From Modestobacter marinus (GTDB lineage: Bacteria; Actinomycetota; Actinomycetes; Mycobacteriales; Geodermatophilaceae): a stretch of 32,617 nt of DNA. The notes under the pieces were generated by a model that ran no database searches, was not told where the DNA came from, and worked only from the letters and a program-made list of their open reading frames with translations. The translations under genes were made by a program, and so were the position numbers. Of this stretch, positions 1-7,033 are shown in pieces (position 1 is the stretch's first letter; every line of letters begins with the position of its first letter). The stretch is from NCBI RefSeq assembly GCF_019799945.1, contig NZ_JABGCH010000043.1, positions 1 to 32,617 on the forward strand, given 5' to 3'.

Positions 1-60
1 CCCCAGCTCCGCAAAGTCATCCGCCGAGCCGAGACCATCAAGAGGGCGAAGGTTGCCTGA
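1..60 (+). CDS. C-terminal tail of an upstream gene (partial)
   Basis: Frame 1 is open from the first base to a TGA at 58-60 and would encode the last 19 residues of a protein ending RRAETIKRAKVA. Third codon positions are mostly G or C (16 of 19), as in the neighbouring genes, which favours a real coding end. The tail is basic and too short to assign to a family. It would end 80 bp before the aldo/keto reductase start chosen here and inside the longer alternative reading of that gene. Confidence 0.35.
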   Translation, partial: PQLRKVIRRAETIKRAKVA

Positions 61-125
61 CCCGGCACTAGCCGGGCGAACTCCCTCGCCCCCCGGCCTC
101 GACGAGCGGTTCGCGCGCAGGTCGG

Positions 126-131
126 TACGGT
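126..131 (+). promoter_or_regulatory. -10 box of a leaderless promoter for the aldo/keto reductase
   Basis: TACGGT lies 8 nt before the GTG at 140. This fits the TAnnnT pattern seen at many starts in this window and would put the transcription start at or next to the start codon. No convincing -35 box is visible. Confidence 0.5.
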
Positions 132-139
132 CGGCGTCC

Positions 140-1123
140 GTGGAATTCAGACGCCTCGGCCGCTCCGGCCTGACCATCTCCGAGATCGCCTACGGCAACT
201 GGCTGACCCACGGCAGCCAGGTCGAGGAGGACGCCGCGCACGCCTGCGTGCACGCGGCCCTCGACGCCGGCATCACCACCTTCGACACCGCCGACGTCTA
301 CGCCCAGACGAAGGCCGAGTCCGTGCTCGGCCGGGCGCTGGCCGGCCAGCGCCGTGAGGGCCTGGAGGTCTTCACCAAGGTCTACTGGCCGACCGGCCCC
401 GGCGCCAACGACCGCGGCCTGTCCCGCAAGCACATCATCGAGAGCTGCCACGCCTCGCTGAAGCGGCTGCAGACCGACTACGTCGACCTCTACCAGGCGC
501 ACCGCTACGACTCCACGGTCCCGCTGGAGGAGACGATGACCGCCTTCGCGGACCTCGTCCGCCAGGGCAAGGTCCTCTACCTCGGGGTGTCCGAGTGGCG
601 GGCCGAGGAGATCGCGGCCGCGGCCGAGCTGGCCCGTGAGCTGAGGGTCCAGCTGATCAGCAACCAGCCGCAGTACTCGATGCTGTGGCGGGTCATCGAG
701 GCCCAGGTCGTGCCCACCAGCGAGAAGGAGGGCCTGTCCCAGATCGTCTGGTCCCCGCTGGCCCAGGGCGTGCTGACCGGCAAGTACCAGCCGGGCCAGC
801 AGCCGCCGGAGGGCAGCCGCGGGGCGCACGCCAGCGTGGGCGGGTCGATGCAGTCCTTCCTGACCGACGACATCCTCACCCGCGTGCAGCAGCTGCGCCC
901 GATCGCCGACGAGGTCGGCCTGACGATGGCCCAGCTCGCCGTCGCCTGGGTGCTGCAGAACCAGAACGTCGCCGCCGCGATCATCGGCGCCAGCCGGCCC
1001 GAGCAGGTGCACGACAACGTCAAGGCCGCCGGCGTCCGGCTGCCGGCCGAGGTGCTGACCCGCATCGACGAGGCGCTCGGCGACGTCGTCGAGCGCGACC
1101 CCGCGAAGACCTCGCGCGGCTGA
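140..1123 (+). CDS. Aldo/keto reductase family oxidoreductase
   Basis: A 327-aa (beta/alpha)8-barrel NADPH-dependent aldo/keto reductase of the type resembling voltage-gated K+ channel beta subunits (YghZ/KvAB-like). The protein opens MEFRRLGRSGLTISEIAYGN, the usual family N-terminus. The catalytic tetrad can be read as Asp49 and Tyr54 (in FDTADVYAQTKAE), Lys80 (FTKVYWP) and His121 (LYQAHRYD). The C-terminal cofactor-binding stretch AAAIIGASRPEQVHDNVKA is present. I chose GTG at 140 over an in-frame TTG at 53 because the extra 29 residues are not family-like and because a TACGGT -10 box sits 8 nt upstream of the GTG. The substrate cannot be predicted; such enzymes reduce aldehydes or ketones in the cytoplasm. 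It is transcribed alone and ends at a strong convergent terminator. Confidence 0.93.
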   Translation: MEFRRLGRSGLTISEIAYGNWLTHGSQVEEDAAHACVHAALDAGITTFDTADVYAQTKAESVLGRALAGQRREGLEVFTKVYWPTGPGANDRGLSRKHIIESCHASLKRLQTDYVDLYQAHRYDSTVPLEETMTAFADLVRQGKVLYLGVSEWRAEEIAAAAELARELRVQLISNQPQYSMLWRVIEAQVVPTSEKEGLSQIVWSPLAQGVLTGKYQPGQQPPEGSRGAHASVGGSMQSFLTDDILTRVQQLRPIADEVGLTMAQLAVAWVLQNQNVAAAIIGASRPEQVHDNVKAAGVRLPAEVLTRIDEALGDVVERDPAKTSRG

Positions 1124-1127
1124 AATA

Positions 1128-1181
1128 GGACCTCCCTGCCCCCCACCGCTCGCAAGCTCGCGGCGGGACCCTGCAGGGAGG
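1128..1181. repeat. Dispersed intergenic hairpin repeat, copy A
   Basis: Outer arms CCTCCCTGC (1131-1139) and GCAGGGAGG (1173-1181) pair perfectly, and the interior is also self-complementary. Read on the minus strand it aligns along its whole length with 6477-6532. Both copies lie between convergent genes. It looks like a REP-type or terminator-type element repeated in this genome. Confidence 0.6.
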
Positions 1182-1183
1182 CC

Positions 1184-1215
1184 ACCGGGGCGGACGACTC
1201 GTCGTCCGCCCCGGT
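1184..1215. terminator. Bidirectional terminator hairpin
   Basis: A perfect 15-bp stem (1184-1198 with 1201-1215) closes on a 2-nt gap, so in practice on a slightly wider loop. It sits between the convergent aldo/keto reductase and the 70-aa gene and abuts the latter's stop codon. There is no long T tract, as is usual in high-GC actinobacteria. Confidence 0.7.
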
Positions 1216-1216
1216 T

Positions 1217-1429
1217 CTATGTGGCGGCCAGCCCCATCGGGCCGTACACCTTCGTCTCGCCCTCGAAAAGGGTCACGGTGGCGATCCCGCGCTCCAGCAG
1301 GTCCCGCCAGTTCTCCCCCAGCCAGGACTCGGCGTCCCCCTGGCTGTCCCAGTCCGTGACCTCCAGGTCGAGGCTCGCGGGGTCCACGGGTGCACCCGTC
1401 GGGTCTTCCAGCTGCCAGGTCCAGCGCAT
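1217..1429 (-). CDS. Conserved small actinobacterial hypothetical protein
   Basis: A 70-aa acidic protein with the features of a small conserved actinobacterial family: an N-terminal MRWTWQLED, a central SQGDAESWLGENWRDLLE and a C-terminal VYGPMGL. I recognise the pattern (Trp-rich start, DAESWLGE motif, YGPM end) but know of no assigned function. No signal peptide or membrane segment is visible. The ATG start is supported by TAGCCT exactly 7 nt upstream on the minus strand, implying a leaderless transcript. It converges on the aldo/keto reductase across the hairpin at 1184-1215. Confidence 0.82.
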   Translation of the reverse strand: MRWTWQLEDPTGAPVDPASLDLEVTDWDSQGDAESWLGENWRDLLERGIATVTLFEGETKVYGPMGLAAT

Positions 1430-1436
1430 GGCGGCG

Positions 1437-1442
1437 AGGCTA
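1437..1442 (-). promoter_or_regulatory. -10 box of a leaderless promoter for the 70-aa gene
   Basis: On the minus strand TAGCCT is followed by 7 nt and then the ATG at 1429-1427. Confidence 0.55.
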
Positions 1443-1475
1443 GTCAGGTCCCGGCCGACGCGGTTGGTGATCTTG

Positions 1476-1502
1476 GTTTACGGAGTAAGGCGATCGGGGC
1501 AT
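1476..1502 (+). promoter_or_regulatory. Stress-sigma (SigB/SigF-type) promoter candidate
   Basis: GTTTAC (from 1476) is followed after 15 nt by GGGCAT (1497-1502). The actinobacterial SigF/SigB consensus is GTTT, about 15-17 nt, then GGGTAT or a close variant, so this is a near match. It lies 40 bp before the ATG of the first gene of the membrane operon. Confidence 0.5.
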
Positions 1503-1541
1503 GGAGGGTGGCGTCCAGCTCCCCTCGACCGCGGAGGACCC

Positions 1542-1985
1542 ATGGCCCTGCCCAGCCCGGGCACCGGTTCGACCCGAGCGGAGACCCCGCCGCCCGACCC
1601 CGCGAACGCCTCCACCGCCCAGTTGCTCGGCGACCTCACCGACCAGGTCACCCGCCTGGTCCGGAACGAGGTCCAGCTGGCCCAGGCCGAGGTCACCGGC
1701 AAGGCCAAGCGGCTCGGCGTGGGCGCGGGGCTGTTCGGCGGCGCCGGCCTGGTCGCCGTCCTCGGCCTGAACGCGCTGATCACCGCGGCCATCCTGGGGC
1801 TGGCCGCGGTCCTGCCCGGCTGGCTGGCCGCGATCATCATCGCCGTCGTCCTCTTCGCCGTCGCCGCCGTCCTGGGCCTGCTCGGCAAGAAGGACGTCCA
1901 GCAGGCCGCTCCCCCACTGCCCACCGAGACGCTCGAGAGCGTCAGGACCGACGTGGCGACGGTGAAGGAGCGGGCGCAGCGATGA
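1542..1985 (+). CDS. Phage holin family (PF07332) small membrane protein
   Basis: A 147-aa protein with a soluble, Pro-rich first 30 residues and an amphipathic segment (QLLGDLTDQVTRLVRNEVQL). Two hydrophobic spans follow (GLFGGAGLVAVLGLNALITAAI and GWLAAIIIAVVLFAVAAVLGLL), then a charged tail. This is the usual pattern of the actinobacterial holin-superfamily III/DUF1469 proteins, which are chromosomal and not necessarily phage-derived. The ATG at 1542 is chosen over the longer upstream frame because GGAGG lies at 1533-1537, and because the segment before it carries the promoter and the start of a gene on the other strand. It is the first gene of a tight operon; its TGA overlaps the next ATG (ATGA). 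Role inferred only: envelope or stress-associated membrane protein. Confidence 0.87.
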   Translation: MALPSPGTGSTRAETPPPDPANASTAQLLGDLTDQVTRLVRNEVQLAQAEVTGKAKRLGVGAGLFGGAGLVAVLGLNALITAAILGLAAVLPGWLAAIIIAVVLFAVAAVLGLLGKKDVQQAAPPLPTETLESVRTDVATVKERAQR

Positions 1986-2284
1986 CCGCACCCGACGGCC
2001 ACCGCCCGGCCGGGGCCCCCGGGCCCGGCGCCCCGGACGTCGGCGGGCCGACCGATCCCGACGCCATCCGCGCCGACATCGAGCGCACGCGCGAGCAGCT
2101 CGGTCGCACCGTCGACGAGCTCAGCCACCGGCTGGACGTGCCCAGTCGGGCGCGGGAGGGCGTCTACCGCGCCCGGGACACGGCCGTGGAGACCTACCGC
2201 GAGAGCCCGCCGGTCGTGCTCGGGGCCGTCGCGGCCCTCGTCACGCTCGTCGTCGGCCTGGTGATCTGGAGGAGGAAGGGATGA
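1982..2284 (+). CDS. DUF3618 domain membrane-anchored protein
   Basis: A 100-aa protein. Residues ~30-55 hold the DUF3618 signature, IRADIERTREQLGRTVDELS followed by HRLDV. A single C-terminal membrane span (PVVLGAVAALVTLVVGLVIW) ends in RRKG, so it is probably tail-anchored with the helical N-terminal part in the cytoplasm. DUF3618 proteins commonly neighbour PF07332 and DUF4235 genes in actinobacteria; no biochemical function is known to me. It overlaps both neighbours by 4 nt (ATGA junctions), which indicates translational coupling. Confidence 0.9.
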   Translation: MTAPDGHRPAGAPGPGAPDVGGPTDPDAIRADIERTREQLGRTVDELSHRLDVPSRAREGVYRARDTAVETYRESPPVVLGAVAALVTLVVGLVIWRRKG

Positions 2285-2553
2285 GCAAGGGCGCGCAGCT
2301 CGCCTACCGTCCGATCGGCCTGATCGGCGGCGTGCTCGCCGGCATGGTGTCCGGCGCGGTCTTCAAGCAGGTCTGGAAGCGCGTGGCGAACGAGGACGAC
2401 GCCCCCAGCGCGCTGCAGAGCGAGTATCGGATGCGTGAGGTCGTCCTCGCCGCGGCGATCCAGGGCGCGATCTTCGCCGCGACGAAGGCCGCGATCGACC
2501 GGGCCGGCGCCCGTGGCTTCACCAAGCTGACCGGCAGCTGGCCCGGCGACTGA
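2281..2553 (+). CDS. DUF4235 domain protein
   Basis: A 90-aa protein matching the DUF4235 pattern: an N-terminal hydrophobic glycine-rich segment (RPIGLIGGVLAGMVSGAVFKQVWKRV), a central DAPSALQSEYRMREVV and a second amphipathic or membrane segment (AAAIQGAIFAATKAAIDRAGARGF). Its function is unknown. The start is fixed by the 4-nt overlap with the DUF3618 gene. It is the third gene of the operon that ends with the YihY-family protein 30 bp downstream. Confidence 0.9.
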   Translation: MSKGAQLAYRPIGLIGGVLAGMVSGAVFKQVWKRVANEDDAPSALQSEYRMREVVLAAAIQGAIFAATKAAIDRAGARGFTKLTGSWPGD

Positions 2554-2583
2554 CCCGCCCGACCCCCGACGAGGAGCAGCTCG

Positions 2584-3756
2584 ATGGTCAACACCGGTCG
2601 TCCCGAGAGCTCAGTCGACCGCATCCGCCAGCGGGTGCAGGAGAAGGCCGAACGGCGCGCCGCGGCGCGGGCCGCCGCCGAGCGGGCCGCCGACCGCCCG
2701 GCGACCGGCTCCTCGTCGGCGGACGTGGTCGCGACGGACCGCCGGGAGGATGCCCGGCCGGCCCCGGACGTGCCCAGCGAGGCCGAGCTGCCCGGCGTGC
2801 ACGCCGAGAAGCCGACGCAGATCCCGGCGCGGGGCTGGGTGCAGATCGTCAAGCGCGCCTGGGCCGAGAACAACGCCGACAACATGCCGATCATCGGTGC
2901 CGGTGTCGCGTTCTTCGCCTTCCTCGCGGTCTTCCCGGCGCTCATCGCGACCATCTCGATGTACGGGCTGGTCGCCTCCCCGGAGAGCGTGAGCGAGCAG
3001 ATCGAGTCGCTGTCCGGCCAGCTGCCCGAAGAGGCACAGAGCCTGCTCGCCGACCAGCTCAACTCGATCGTCGACAACAGCGGCGGCGCACTGACCGTCA
3101 GCCTGATCATCTCGATCCTGGCCGCGCTGTGGAGCGCCTCCGGCGGCACCGGAAACCTGATCACCGCGGTGAACCTCGCCTACGACGAGGTGGAGACCCG
3201 CGGCTTCGTCAAGCGGAAGGCCCTCGCGCTCGGGCTGACGCTGGGCGCGATCGTCTTCGTGCTGATCACCTTCGCGCTGGTCGCCGTCGTGCCCGCGGTG
3301 CTCGAGATGCTGCCGCTCGGGATCTTCGGCACCGTCCTCGCGCAGGTCATCCGCTGGGTGCTGCTGCTCGGCGTGGTCGCGGGCTCGCTGGCGGTGCTGT
3401 ACCGGGTGGCCCCCGACCGGGACGCCCCCCGCTTCGCCTGGGTGAGCCTCGGCTCGGTCGTCGTCACCGTGATCTGGGCGATCGTGAGCCTGCTGTTCAG
3501 CATCTACGTCGACAACTTCGGGTCCTACGACAAGACCTACGGCGCGATCGCCGGCGTGATCGTGCTGATGCTGTGGCTCTACCTGACCTGCTTCCTGGTG
3601 CTCCTCGGCGCGGAGATCAACTCCGAGGCCGAGCACCAGACGGCGCACGACACGACCGAGGGCGAGCCCCAGCCCATGGGCAAGCGCGACGCCACGATGG
3701 CCGACGAGCTGCCGGACCCGCCGACCCCCACCAAGGAGTCGAAGAAGTCGGCCTAA
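2584..3756 (+). CDS. YihY/BrkB-family inner membrane protein
   Basis: A 390-aa polytopic membrane protein of the YihY/virulence factor BrkB family (PF03631). A ~95-residue Ala/Arg-rich cytoplasmic N-terminus precedes the hallmark [22 protein letters not shown]. About six membrane spans follow, with the conserved stretches [19 protein letters not shown] and [20 protein letters not shown] and a final [18 protein letters not shown], then a hydrophilic tail of about 50 residues. The family was once called RNase BN in error; its actual role, possibly transport, is unknown. The start has a good GAGGAG ribosome site about 8 nt upstream. It is the last gene of the operon starting at 1542, and its TAA overlaps the TAG of convergent gcvT by two bases. 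Confidence 0.93.
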   Translation: MVNTGRPESSVDRIRQRVQEKAERRAAARAAAERAADRPATGSSSADVVATDRREDARPAPDVPSEAELPGVHAEKPTQIPARGWVQIVKRAWAENNADNMPIIGAGVAFFAFLAVFPALIATISMYGLVASPESVSEQIESLSGQLPEEAQSLLADQLNSIVDNSGGALTVSLIISILAALWSASGGTGNLITAVNLAYDEVETRGFVKRKALALGLTLGAIVFVLITFALVAVVPAVLEMLPLGIFGTVLAQVIRWVLLLGVVAGSLAVLYRVAPDRDAPRFAWVSLGSVVVTVIWAIVSLLFSIYVDNFGSYDKTYGAIAGVIVLMLWLYLTCFLVLLGAEINSEAEHQTAHDTTEGEPQPMGKRDATMADELPDPPTPTKESKKSA

Positions 3757-4868
3757 CGCACGTGGGAGGGGACGAACGGCGGACGGCGGACGACGACCGG
3801 CTGCGGCCGGCCCCGGACGTCGACGGCCACCTCGTGGCCCTCGGCCACCCCGGCGGCGGTGTCGACCAGCGCGAGGGCGATCCCGGTGCGCAGCGTCGGG
3901 GAGAACGTGCCGCTGGTGACCACGCCGATCCGCTGCCCGCCCGCGCCGAGGACGGCCATGCCCGGCCGCGGGATCCCGCGCCCGGGGGCCTGCAGCCCCC
4001 ACAGCTGCCGGGCGGGGCCGGCCTCCTTCTCGGCCAGCAGCGCCTCCCGGCCCCAGAACGCCGTCTTCTCCCACCCGACGGCCCAGCCCGAGCGCGCCTG
4101 GTTCGGGGTGATGTCCAGCGACAGCTCGTGCCCGTGCAGCGGGTAGCCCATCTCGGTGCGCAGCGTGTCCCGGGCGCCGAGCCCGCAGGGCCGGATGCCG
4201 TGCGGCTCCCCGGCCGCGAGGACCGCGTCCCACAGCTCACCGGCCCGGGCGGCGTCGACGAGCAGCTCGTAGCCGTGCTCGCCGGTGTAGCCCGTGCGGC
4301 AGACCGTGACCTCGTCGCCGTCCCCACCGGCGAACGACATGTACGCCAGGTCCCCGCCGGGCAGCCCGGCGGCGGTGAGCACCTCCGGTGAGCGCGGACC
4401 CTGCAGCGCCAGCACGGCCACCTCGGTGTGCCGGTCGATGATCGTGACCCCCTCCGGAGCGGCCGCCGACAGCCGGGCCAGCACGTCCGCGGCGTTGGCG
4501 GCGTTGGGCACGAGCAGGACGTCGTCCGGGCCGTGCAGGTAGACGATCAGGTCGTCGACCACGCCCCCGGCCCGCGGCTCCCCGTCGGGCACGCAGCAGA
4601 GCGTGTACTGCGCCTGCCCGGGCCCGATCCGGGACAGGTCGTTGCTGAGGCAGGCGTCGACGAAGGCCGCCGCCCCCGGCCCGTGGACCGTGGCGGTGCC
4701 CAGATGGGAGACGTCGAACAGGCCCACGGACTCCCGCACCGCGGCGTGCTCGGCGAGGACGCCGCCGTGCGCGTACTCGATCGGCATCGACCAGCCACCG
4801 AAGTCCGCGAACTTGGCGCCGGCGGCCGCGTGGCGCTCGTGCAGGGGCGACAGCAGCGGGGAGATCAC
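3753..4868 (-). CDS. gcvT: Glycine cleavage system T protein (aminomethyltransferase)
   Basis: A 371-aa T protein. It takes the aminomethyl group from the lipoylated H protein, releases ammonia and passes the one-carbon unit to tetrahydrofolate. Family landmarks: an N-terminal [53 protein letters not shown], the central [14 protein letters not shown], and the C-terminal folate-domain [20 protein letters not shown]. Length is typical. It starts at GTG 4868, supported by TAGCGT 7 nt upstream (leaderless). Other glycine cleavage genes are not in the window. The position next to pepA and near E2, lipB and lipA matches the M. tuberculosis order (Rv2211c, pepB, dlaT, lipB, lipA). Confidence 0.95.
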   Translation of the reverse strand: MISPLLSPLHERHAAAGAKFADFGGWSMPIEYAHGGVLAEHAAVRESVGLFDVSHLGTATVHGPGAAAFVDACLSNDLSRIGPGQAQYTLCCVPDGEPRAGGVVDDLIVYLHGPDDVLLVPNAANAADVLARLSAAAPEGVTIIDRHTEVAVLALQGPRSPEVLTAAGLPGGDLAYMSFAGGDGDEVTVCRTGYTGEHGYELLVDAARAGELWDAVLAAGEPHGIRPCGLGARDTLRTEMGYPLHGHELSLDITPNQARSGWAVGWEKTAFWGREALLAEKEAGPARQLWGLQAPGRGIPRPGMAVLGAGGQRIGVVTSGTFSPTLRTGIALALVDTAAGVAEGHEVAVDVRGRPQPVVVRRPPFVPSHVR

Positions 4869-4875
4869 CGTCGAG

Positions 4876-4881
4876 ACGCTA
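4876..4881 (-). promoter_or_regulatory. -10 box of a leaderless promoter for gcvT
   Basis: On the minus strand TAGCGT is followed by 7 nt and the GTG at 4868-4866. It is divergent from the pepA -10 box 57 bp away, so the two promoters share about 80 bp. Confidence 0.55.
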
Positions 4882-4938
4882 GCGGGTGCCGAGGCGGGGC
4901 CCGCTGCGTCCGCTGCGCCGCGGGTCCTACGCCGTCCT

Positions 4939-4944
4939 TAGGAT
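4939..4944 (+). promoter_or_regulatory. -10 box of a leaderless promoter for pepA
   Basis: TAGGAT is followed by 7 nt and the GTG at 4952, identical in spacing to the divergent gcvT promoter. Confidence 0.55.
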
Positions 4945-4951
4945 CGACGCC

Positions 4952-6463
4952 GTGCCGCCGACGATCTCCGCCACCGACCGCCCGATCGAGAAGCTCTCCG
5001 CCGACGCCGTCGTGGTCGGTGTCGGCAAGGGGCCCTCAGGACTCCTCTCCACGCCCGGCGCCGATGCCGTCGACCGGCTCCTCGGCGGGCGGCTGCTCGC
5101 CGCGCTGGCCGACCTGGGCGCCAAGGGCGCCGAGGAGGAGGTCACCAAGCTGCCCACGTTCGGCCAGGGTCCGTTCCCGGTGGTCGTCGCGGTCGGGCTC
5201 GGTGCGCCGCAGCCGGACGGCTGCTACTCCCCCGACGGGGTGCGGCGGGCCGCCGGTGCCGCCAGCCGCGCGCTCGCCGGCCGGAGCACGGTCGTCACCC
5301 TGCTCGCGGCCGTCGGCGGGCCGCCGGACGCCGAGCGGCTGCACGCCGTCGGCGAGGGCTCCCTGCTCGGGGCCTACGAGTTCACCGCCTACAAGTCCAA
5401 GCTGCCGGCCGACCGGCTCGCCCCGCCGTCGTCGTTCGAGCTGGTCGTCCCGGCCGTCGCCGAGGTGAAGGGGCAGCTGGAGCGGATTCGCGCCGTCGCG
5501 CACGCGGTCGCCCTGGTCCGGGACCTGGTGAACACCCCGCCGAACGACCTGTACCCGGCCGAACTCGCCGCGCGGGGCGCTGCGGCCGGCAAGAAGGCCG
5601 GGTTGTCGGTCGAGGTCCTGGACGAGAAGGCGCTGGCGGAGGGTGGCTACGGGGGCATCCTGGCCGTCGGTGGCGGCTCGGCGCGGGGCCCCCGGCTGCT
5701 GCGGATGACCTACCGCGGCAAGAAGGCCAAGGCGAAGATCGCGCTGGTCGGCAAGGGCATCACCTTCGACAGCGGCGGTCTGTCGATCAAGCCCGCGCTG
5801 AAGATGGAGGACATGACCAGCGACATGGCCGGTGCCGCGGCCGTGATCGGCACCGTCTGCCTCGTCGCCGAGCTGGGCCTGCCGGTCGAGGTCACCGCCA
5901 CCGTCCCGATCGCCGAGAACCTGCCCGGCGGCAGCGCCTACCGCCCGGCCGACGTCGTGACCTTCCGCAACGGCAAGAAGGTGCTGATCACCAACACCGA
6001 CGCGGAGGGTCGGATCGTGCTCGCCGACGCGATCTGCCGCGCGGCCGAGGACTCCCCCGACTACCTGCTGGAGACCTCCACCCTGACCGGCGCCCAGCTG
6101 GTCGCGCTGGGCACCCGCACGGCCGGGGTGATGGGGAGCGACGACCTGCGGGACGCCGTGGTCGCGGCCGCGCGTCGGTGCGGGGAGCCGATGTGGGCGA
6201 TGCCGCTGCCGCCGGAGCTGCGCCGCGGGCTGGACTCGCCCCTCGCCGACATGGTCAACGCCAACGCCGACCGGATGGGCGGCATGCTCGTCGCCGGGCA
6301 CTTCCTGGCCGAGTTCGTCCCGTCCGGCCTGCCGTGGGCGCACCTCGACGTCGCCGGTCCCGCCTACAACACCGGCTCGCCGTGGGGTCACACCCCCAAG
6401 GGCGGCACGGGCGTGCCGGTCCGGACGCTGCTGGCGACCATCGAGGACCTCATCGCCCGGTGA
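4952..6463 (+). CDS. pepA: Leucyl aminopeptidase (M17 family)
   Basis: A 503-aa cytosolic di-zinc (or Mn) leucine aminopeptidase that removes N-terminal residues from peptides. The N-terminal macrodomain-like half is followed by the catalytic half with all metal and active-site residues: Lys268, Asp273 and Lys280 in VGKGITFDSGGLSIKP, Asp291 in MTSDMAG, and Asp350, Glu352 and Arg354 in NTDAEGRIVLADA. Each is two less than the E. coli PepA numbers. The open frame extends upstream to 4886, but the TAGGAT box 7 nt before GTG 4952 and the standard family N-terminus support the shorter form. It is divergent from gcvT and ends just before repeat copy B. Confidence 0.95.
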   Translation: MPPTISATDRPIEKLSADAVVVGVGKGPSGLLSTPGADAVDRLLGGRLLAALADLGAKGAEEEVTKLPTFGQGPFPVVVAVGLGAPQPDGCYSPDGVRRAAGAASRALAGRSTVVTLLAAVGGPPDAERLHAVGEGSLLGAYEFTAYKSKLPADRLAPPSSFELVVPAVAEVKGQLERIRAVAHAVALVRDLVNTPPNDLYPAELAARGAAAGKKAGLSVEVLDEKALAEGGYGGILAVGGGSARGPRLLRMTYRGKKAKAKIALVGKGITFDSGGLSIKPALKMEDMTSDMAGAAAVIGTVCLVAELGLPVEVTATVPIAENLPGGSAYRPADVVTFRNGKKVLITNTDAEGRIVLADAICRAAEDSPDYLLETSTLTGAQLVALGTRTAGVMGSDDLRDAVVAAARRCGEPMWAMPLPPELRRGLDSPLADMVNANADRMGGMLVAGHFLAEFVPSGLPWAHLDVAGPAYNTGSPWGHTPKGGTGVPVRTLLATIEDLIAR

Positions 6464-6476
6464 CGTCCTGGAACGG

Positions 6477-6532
6477 CCTCGCTGCAGGGGCCCCGCCGCG
6501 CGCGCTCAGCGCGTGGTGGGGTAGCGGGGTCC
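6477..6532. repeat. Dispersed intergenic hairpin repeat, copy B
   Basis: This aligns with the reverse complement of 1128-1181: CTGCAGGG, CCCGCCGCG, GTGGGG and GGTCC blocks are shared in the same order. It folds on itself with different arm sequences (CCTCGCT with AGCGGGG; inner CGCGC with GCGCG). It lies between pepA and the convergent 113-aa gene and probably also terminates both. Confidence 0.55.
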
Positions 6533-6533
6533 T

Positions 6534-6875
6534 TCAGCGGTGGTCCTTCGACCGCTGCCGGGCGCTCCAGTCACGCATCCGCTGCGGATAGCCGGTCACC
6601 TGGGCGTCGTAGACGGGTATCGCCAGTTCCCGGGACAGCCGGCGGGCGACGTCGGGGCCGTCGATCCGCCGCCGGGTCCACTCCCCGTCCGCGGCGACCA
6701 GCAGGATCGTCGTCTCGGTGACGGCGGTGCGCGGCTCGACGTAGCCCTCCACGCCGCGCCGGGTCGCCACGAACTGCTCGAGGTGGGCGAGGTCCCCGCG
6801 GCCGGAGGCGCGGTCCAGCGTGCCCCGCCGGTCGGCCGGCGGGCGGCCTCCGCGCAGGCGGTCGAACAGCCCCAT
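6534..6875 (-). CDS. Conserved actinobacterial hypothetical protein next to lpdA
   Basis: A 113-aa soluble protein starting MGLFDRLRGGRPP. Conserved-looking blocks are DLAHLEQFVATRRGVEGYVEPRT, TETTILLVAADGEWTRRR and LSRELAIPVYDAQVTGYPQRMRDW. I recognise this as a family found near lpdA in many actinobacteria, sometimes loosely labelled oxidoreductase; no function is established to my knowledge. The ATG at 6875 has GGAG about 10 nt upstream. It diverges from lpdA across a 158-bp gap in which I see no clear -10 box. Confidence 0.85.
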   Translation of the reverse strand: MGLFDRLRGGRPPADRRGTLDRASGRGDLAHLEQFVATRRGVEGYVEPRTAVTETTILLVAADGEWTRRRIDGPDVARRLSRELAIPVYDAQVTGYPQRMRDWSARQRSKDHR

Positions 6876-7033
6876 GCCCCGCTCCAGGTCCGGGCGCCGC
6901 GGGCTCGTCCGCCGCGCTCTGACCGACTGCAACGGAACACCAGGACGCGCCGTTCCCCGGAGTGGCAGGATGAGAAGGCGCACGATCGCCGAGTCCGGTG
7001 GAATGCCGGGCCACACAGCACTGAGGAGCCCTT

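Noticed and set aside
53-139. TTG-started N-terminal extension of the aldo/keto reductase
   Set aside because: The extra residues are Pro/Arg-rich and not family-like, they overlap the putative end of the upstream gene, and GTG 140 has a well-placed -10 box.
1542-1985. Prophage remnant, suggested by the holin-like protein
   Set aside because: PF07332 proteins are ordinary chromosomal neighbours of DUF3618 and DUF4235 genes in actinobacteria; no other phage genes are present here.
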